NCBI GenBank assembly: GCA_029851415.1
Contig: CM056742.1
Location: 82,822,748 to 82,886,747, forward strand
Reading direction: 5' to 3'
DNA length: 64,000 bases
DNA from: Eretmocerus hayati
Taxonomy: Eukaryota > Arthropoda > Insecta > Hymenoptera > Aphelinidae
Part shown: positions 59,678-64,000 of the stretch, piece after piece
How positions within the stretch are numbered: position 1 is the first letter of the stretch
Layout: each line of letters opens with the position of its first letter
Notes under the pieces: model-generated
The model's database searches: none
Seen by the model: only the letters and a program-made list of their open reading frames with translations
Told to the model about the DNA's origin: nothing
Program-made: the position numbers and the translations under genes

Positions 59678-62600
59678 TCACTGTGATTCGCCTACTTCGA
59701 GGCGCCTTACTTCCCTCTCTTTCTCCTCTTTGCGGGTCATCACCATCTTGATGTATCCGGTGAGTCTATCCCATGTCTCCTGGTTGCGGAGCAAGTACGG
59801 GACGAGATTCTCGGGTGTTAGTTGAGCACCCAGCCATTCATCCAGCTCGGCGCGCTCTCTCCGGGTGTCGCTGCACTTGAACAGGGCATGTTCGGCGTCA
59901 TCCCATTCATCCCCGCATGACTGACATGCTGGGGTCGTCCTCTTCTTGAACCTGGTTAGATAGGAACCGAAGCAACCATGATCGCTCAGTGCCTGCGTCG
60001 TCCAGTAGTCCATCTCTCCGTGGGTGCGTTCCGCCCACTTGGCTACGTCACGGATCAGCCGGTGCGTCCATCTGCCGTTCGCAAATGGCGAATCCCACTC
60101 AGTTTGCCAATGCTCAAGGGTGGTTTCCTTCTCGTTGTCGCGGATAATCTCCTTCATCGTGAGTACTCGTTCGGCTCCGATCACTTTCTGGCGGTCCCAG
60201 ATCCTCACTCGCTCCGCGACGAGCAAGTGGATGGGCGGTGTACTCGCCAATACGTAAGCCGCATCTCCTGATACGGTGCGGTAGGCACGGATACTCCTCA
60301 GGGCCGCTCTCCGGTGGACAGGCCCCATCTTCTTCTCGATGATGGTCTTCTCTACTCTCTTTCCCCACACGGGTGCACCGTAGAGCATGATAGAGGTGCT
60401 GACGGTGTTGAGAAGTGCGCGCCTCTTTTCCTTGGGTCCTCCGATATTCGGCATCAGCCGTTGAAGCGCCGCACCAACCCTGCTCGCTTTTTGAGCGGCC
60501 TCCTGGATGTGCTTCTTGAACGACCACTTGTCGTCAAGCCATACGCCGAGGTATTTCAGCTCTGTCTTGCGTGGGATCTCTTGCCCGTTGATGTAAAAGT
60601 GGGGCAAGTCAAACTTCCTGCGTCTTGTGACCACGATTGCTTCGCACTTCTTGACAGCAAGCTCTAGGAGCCTGCTGATCATCCACTCGTAGACTCGGGC
60701 CAGCGCCTCGTTTGCGCGTCTACCCAAGAGTTCCTCGTTGTCGGACCAGACTATGAGCCCCGCGTCGTCCGCGAAAGCCACTATTATGACTCCTTCGGGC
60801 AGTTCAATAGACAGTAAACTGTCGTACTGGGTGTTCCAGTTGAACGGCCCGGAAACCGATCCCTGTCCAATTCCGGCGGACAGTTCCCGGATCTCTTGTC
60901 CCTCGTCGGTGTCGTACACGAGTGTCCTGTTCCGCAGATAGTCACTCGTGATGGCTAGTAGATAGGGCGGCACTTTACCTGCTTGGGATTGATAGACTCG
61001 CTCCCAGCTCGCGCAGTTGAACGCGTTCTTTATGTCCAACGCAATAATGGCACAGAATCCTCCTCTTCCTTGGTATGGGTTCCCTACCGACGCTTGAACC
61101 CGCTCTTGGACCTCCTCGATCGCGTGCACAGTGCTTCGTCCCTTCCGGAACCCAAACTGCATTGGTGATAGCCCGCCGCTCTCTTCGTAGGCTTTTTCCA
61201 CCCTGTTGAGCACCATCCTCTCGTACATTTTCCCGATATTGTCGAGCATGCTGAGAGGGCGTTGACCTCCTTGACCTTTAGGTATCAGGACCAACTTCTG
61301 GCGTTTCCACTTATCCGGGAAATTTCCCGCGCTCAGACAGATGTTGAAGAGGTCGAGGAGTAAATCTGGGTTGTATTTGAAGACCAGTTTCAGAGCCTCG
61401 TTTGGAATGCCGTCCAGGCCAGGGGCCTTGCCGTTTGGCAGCCTCTTCGCCGCTATGAGTAGCTCTTGCATAGTAAAGAGCGGGATGGGATCTTCGCTCT
61501 CGGGAGGGAATGTCACTCTGGGTTCTCCTGCTGGAAAGAGGTCTTCCACGATGCTGCGCAAGGTAGCTGCATCAGTCGGTGCTGGGTTGCCCCTCCGGGG
61601 TCGGACCTTGGACATGACCACGCGGTATGGCGTACCCCACGGGTCTCCATTAACCATGTCGCACAATTCACCCCAGCACTTCTCTTTGCTTCTCCGGATG
61701 GCTAGAACGAGAGCCTTCTTTGCTTCTCTGTACGCCCTATCATCTTCCCCCAGTGATGGTCGTTTTAGTTTCCTTGATCGCCACGCGGTTCTCCTCTTCT
61801 TATTGCTCGTTCTTCGTAGGGCTTTTATCTCGTCGGTGATCCAGTACTCTGGTTTCCTCCAAAAGCATGATGTTGTCTTGCGAGGCATTGATGCGTCACA
61901 AGCTCTTGTGATGGTGGTCGTCACCATATCCACAGCCTCGTCCGCGGTGATGTTCATCGGGAGATCTTCGGCTGTTCCTATCGATTCCCGGAATTTCCCC
62001 TCATCCAGCTTGCGTACCTGCCACCCCGTCGGTCGCGGTCTGTGTGTCGTCTGTCTCTGTCTGTCAGTCCTAAGCCGAAACCGAATATGTCGATGGTCAC
62101 TCAATGTTTCCGTGTCCAGAACCTCCCACGATGTCATACGTCCCATGAGCGACGGGCTCATGAACGTCAGGTCGAGGACCGAAGACGAACCTCCCTCCCT
62201 GGACCGAGTGTCGTGTCGGTAGTAGGTGATAACCCCCGTCTCGTTCGCGAGCACTAATCCCAATGCCTCCATGGCATCAGCGAGTATTACCCCCCGTCTA
62301 TCACGCGGCCCCCCGCTCCAAGTCGGTTCCTTGGAGTTGAAATCCCCCGCGATTATAACTGGGCCCCCCCATTGCCTCACATCCTCTTCTAGGTCATGGA
62401 GCTCGTCTTCGAATTCGTGTATCTTGAGCGACGGCGAATAGTAGCAGCTGTAGACTGCTGTGCCCTCTATGGTCTTTCGAGCAAAACCGCGGCCACTAAC
62501 AGCTGGTCCAGTCTCACGGATCGCAGGATTCATGATCTGGATTACGGCTGTCCTCCAGTGATCGAATGTGGATCGAGAAAATTCGCGCTTCCGAGGCGGT

Positions 62601-62704
62601 TCGGAGATAATCAGAGCATCGATCCCTCCTTCTTTGGCTACAGCGTGTAGGAGATCGTCTGCGTCCCCGCTCTTCCTGAGGTTGGCTTGGATGAAGCTAG
62701 CCAT
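59678..62704 (-). CDS. R1-clade ORF2: endonuclease-reverse transcriptase (1,008 aa)
   Basis: The start is taken at ATG 62704-62702, because an endonuclease begins right after it (SFIQANLRKS) and because it overlaps the ORF1 stop; the frame is open 33 codons further upstream inside ORF1. AP-type endonuclease residues: E35 in ISEPP, GDFN at ~120-123, SDH at ~202-204. Reverse transcriptase: LPNGKAPGLDG at ~422-432, ALDIKNAF at ~555-562, GIGQGSVSG at ~611-619, and FADD at ~644-647 with the catalytic Asp pair intact. The C-terminal zinc site is C927-x2-C930-x8-H939-x4-C944. Length is normal for R1-clade ORF2 and no stop or frameshift is present. The product nicks target DNA and primes cDNA synthesis there. 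Confidence 0.92.
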   Translation of the reverse strand: MASFIQANLRKSGDADDLLHAVAKEGGIDALIISEPPRKREFSRSTFDHWRTAVIQIMNPAIRETGPAVSGRGFARKTIEGTAVYSCYYSPSLKIHEFEDELHDLEEDVRQWGGPVIIAGDFNSKEPTWSGGPRDRRGVILADAMEALGLVLANETGVITYYRHDTRSREGGSSSVLDLTFMSPSLMGRMTSWEVLDTETLSDHRHIRFRLRTDRQRQTTHRPRPTGWQVRKLDEGKFRESIGTAEDLPMNITADEAVDMVTTTITRACDASMPRKTTSCFWRKPEYWITDEIKALRRTSNKKRRTAWRSRKLKRPSLGEDDRAYREAKKALVLAIRRSKEKCWGELCDMVNGDPWGTPYRVVMSKVRPRRGNPAPTDAATLRSIVEDLFPAGEPRVTFPPESEDPIPLFTMQELLIAAKRLPNGKAPGLDGIPNEALKLVFKYNPDLLLDLFNICLSAGNFPDKWKRQKLVLIPKGQGGQRPLSMLDNIGKMYERMVLNRVEKAYEESGGLSPMQFGFRKGRSTVHAIEEVQERVQASVGNPYQGRGGFCAIIALDIKNAFNCASWERVYQSQAGKVPPYLLAITSDYLRNRTLVYDTDEGQEIRELSAGIGQGSVSGPFNWNTQYDSLLSIELPEGVIIVAFADDAGLIVWSDNEELLGRRANEALARVYEWMISRLLELAVKKCEAIVVTRRRKFDLPHFYINGQEIPRKTELKYLGVWLDDKWSFKKHIQEAAQKASRVGAALQRLMPNIGGPKEKRRALLNTVSTSIMLYGAPVWGKRVEKTIIEKKMGPVHRRAALRSIRAYRTVSGDAAYVLASTPPIHLLVAERVRIWDRQKVIGAERVLTMKEIIRDNEKETTLEHWQTEWDSPFANGRWTHRLIRDVAKWAERTHGEMDYWTTQALSDHGCFGSYLTRFKKRTTPACQSCGDEWDDAEHALFKCSDTRRERAELDEWLGAQLTPENLVPYLLRNQETWDRLTGYIKMVMTRKEEKEREVRRLEVGESQ
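62697..62704 (-). promoter_or_regulatory. ORF1 stop / ORF2 start overlap (ATGGCTAG)
   Basis: On the minus strand the ORF2 ATG (62704-62702) and the ORF1 TAG (62699-62697) share the 8-base string ATGGCTAG. Overlapping stop and start codons of this kind drive termination-reinitiation in some non-LTR elements (SART1 is the known case). That mechanism here is inferred from the arrangement. Confidence 0.6.
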
Positions 62705-63986
62705 TTCTTCCCTTCCTGCGTCTATATGTGGTTCTTGCCCGCTGGTACGCAGTGCAGTTGCTGGCCCCAGATCTGTGGTCAGATTTGGACCCGATCGCCG
62801 CACAGCTTAGGCATTTTGGTTTTTCCTTGCAAATCGCAGCAAGGTGCCCTGGTTCGCCGCATTGGAAGCAGAGTTTTGGTTTCCGTTCCTCTGCCTTCTC
62901 TTTTTTGCACCCCGAGGCCTTGTGCCCGTACTCTAAGCAGTTATAGCACCGTGGGATGCCACCCTTCTCGCGGATCCTGACTCTGCCCCATCCAACCTTT
63001 GGCTCCTTCCAGTCGAGGAGATGGTGGGCCAGTCTCGTTGCGATCGAGACAACAGCGGTTTGGGTGCCGCGGTAGCCACTCCGGATGGACTTGACTACAA
63101 CGGCACCCTTCTCGTTTTCTGGTAGGGCCTTCGCGAGGTCATCCCGCACCTTGATTATGTCGACATCGTAGTCGACTCCGAGAACCTCGAGGGTCGTGCT
63201 GTTTGCTAGACAGTGGACAGCTCCTTCTTGCCCGACGACTGGTGCCAAGGCTGCCTTGACGGCGGCGACATCGGTGCCCTTCTTGAGTTCAAGAAGGACT
63301 TGGCCTTCTTGGGTCTTGCGGATGCCCGTGACCTTGGAGCCCACTTCTTCATCGAGGTCATCCGTTTTTATCCTGCGCAGCATGTCTGCGTAGGTTAGCC
63401 CACCTTGTTTGGCCGTAACGAGGACGGCTTCGGGCTTCACCCTTCTCGGCTTCATTTTCGCTTTCTTCCCGGCGGCATCGTCCGATCTACCGCTCTTCTT
63501 TGCCCTTCTCGCTTGTTTCTTTGACACCACTTCCTTCCAAGGCCCATTCTGCTCGGGCCGATTGGGCGTTGATGTCGAGCGCGGTGTTCCGAGACCTCCC
63601 GGTGGAGGACCGTATCGCGTCGCCTTCGAACCGCGTTGTTTTCCCGGTCGCGATTCCGGTTTCCCTGCCCCCCTCCCCTGGAAGCCACTACCCGACGCGG
63701 CCGGTTTTCTTGTGACCGGAGGCTGCATATTCCCCCTCGCTTTCAGGGTCTTTTCCGTTTCGAGGAGCGTTGTCTCGAAAGCAGCCCGCTTCGCCTTGTC
63801 TGTCGCGAGTAGGCCTTCGAGCGCGTGGCCTATCTTCTTGAGCTCTTCGATGTCACCCTTGGTCCCTTCTGGATTGCTGGAAACAGACTCGGCTATTCCT
63901 ATAATCAAGTTGAAGTGCTCGAGGAGGAGATATGTCTTCTCCTCCGTCTCTTCCCGGCACGTTTTCAAGTCTTCCCATTTCCCCAT
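62697..63986 (-). CDS. R1-clade ORF1: gag-like RNA-binding protein (at least 429 aa)
   Basis: Read from ATG 63986 to TAG at 62699-62697. The N-terminal third is helical and charged (possible coiled coil, EELKKIGHALEGLLATDKAK), followed by a Gly/Arg/Pro-rich basic region and a KKQARRAKK patch. A central domain precedes three C-terminal zinc knuckles: C347-x2-C-x4-H-x4-C360, C373-x2-C-x4-H-x4-C386, and a divergent C392-x2-C395-x8-H404-x6-C411. Three knuckles are usual in R1-clade ORF1. These proteins bind the element RNA and help target it. The frame may begin beyond the window edge, so the true start is not certain. Confidence 0.85.
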   Translation of the reverse strand: MGKWEDLKTCREETEEKTYLLLEHFNLIIGIAESVSSNPEGTKGDIEELKKIGHALEGLLATDKAKRAAFETTLLETEKTLKARGNMQPPVTRKPAASGSGFQGRGAGKPESRPGKQRGSKATRYGPPPGGLGTPRSTSTPNRPEQNGPWKEVVSKKQARRAKKSGRSDDAAGKKAKMKPRRVKPEAVLVTAKQGGLTYADMLRRIKTDDLDEEVGSKVTGIRKTQEGQVLLELKKGTDVAAVKAALAPVVGQEGAVHCLANSTTLEVLGVDYDVDIIKVRDDLAKALPENEKGAVVVKSIRSGYRGTQTAVVSIATRLAHHLLDWKEPKVGWGRVRIREKGGIPRCYNCLEYGHKASGCKKEKAEERKPKLCFQCGEPGHLAAICKEKPKCLSCAAIGSKSDHRSGASNCTAYQRARTTYRRRKGRNG

Positions 63987-64000
63987 GAGATCGCCTGCCT

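Larger units (their letters stand above)
59188..64000 (-). mobile_element. R1-clade non-LTR retrotransposon, 5' end outside window
   Basis: On the minus strand in order: gag-like ORF1 with three CCHC-type knuckles, ORF2 with AP endonuclease, reverse transcriptase and C-terminal CCHC, a ~470-nt 3' UTR and a 21-nt poly(A) tail (59208 down to 59188). This is the R1-clade layout. Both frames are open where visible, so the copy could be recent. The tail runs straight into a (GA)n tract, which fits simple-repeat-specific members of this clade (Waldo- and Mino-type). The 5' UTR and possibly the start of ORF1 lie beyond position 64000. Confidence 0.9.

Noticed and set aside
59212..63715. Plus-strand frames opposite the retrotransposon (for example 61341-62222, 293 codons)
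   Set aside because: They are antisense shadows of the GC-rich ORF2 and ORF1; motifs on the minus strand fully explain the region.

Overview
This window is eukaryotic, not bacterial. It contains a split gene with consensus GT...AG introns, target-primed non-LTR retrotransposition, Polinton and gypsy remnants, and a 33 kb satellite. The mix (R1-clade element, Polinton, SAM/C2H2 two-gene DNA transposon) fits an arthropod, perhaps a hymenopteran; that is inference from family distributions. I found no host single-copy gene, rRNA, tRNA or CRISPR array. The window reads as transposon- and satellite-rich heterochromatin.

Layout. About 0.5-5.4 kb holds old repeats: a ~320-bp tandem repeat split by a ~210-bp MITE-like element, a second inverted copy of that element near 5.2 kb, another inverted dispersed pair (2.6 and 4.8 kb) and a small element dense in GTGCGTAAAG. 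From about 5.4 to 17.9 kb lies a decayed Polinton/Maverick: protein-primed DNA polymerase B followed by an FtsK/HerA-type packaging ATPase, both with several stops and frameshifts. Two later insertions cut the polymerase. The first is a 6,081-bp CACTA-Mirage-Chapaev-like transposon (7581-13661; 14-bp terminal repeats, TA target duplication) with two apparently intact genes: an 8-exon SAM-domain protein and an 804-aa C2H2/DDE-type transposase. The second is a 234-bp Mutator-like MITE (16581-16814) with ~80-bp terminal repeats and a perfect 9-bp target duplication.

After a degraded Ty3/gypsy pol fragment (minus strand, ~18.3-18.9 kb) comes a 3.4-kb near-perfect palindrome (19.9-23.35 kb) with an AT-rich centre. 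A 26-bp-unit satellite fills 24.2-57.5 kb. It is organised at several levels: 26-bp units, partial 52-bp alternation, ~1.0-, ~3.3- and ~3.5-kb blocks, and a ~14.19-kb block present twice in tandem with very few differences.

The last part holds a gypsy integrase scrap (~57.8 kb) and, on the minus strand, an R1-clade non-LTR retrotransposon (59188 to the window end). Its ORF2 is full length, ORF1 overlaps it by an ATGGCTAG stop/start, and its poly(A) tail joins directly to a (GA)n tract. The overall picture is nested colonisation: an old dead Polinton, younger intact DNA transposons inside it, and recent satellite amplification and retrotransposition beside it.
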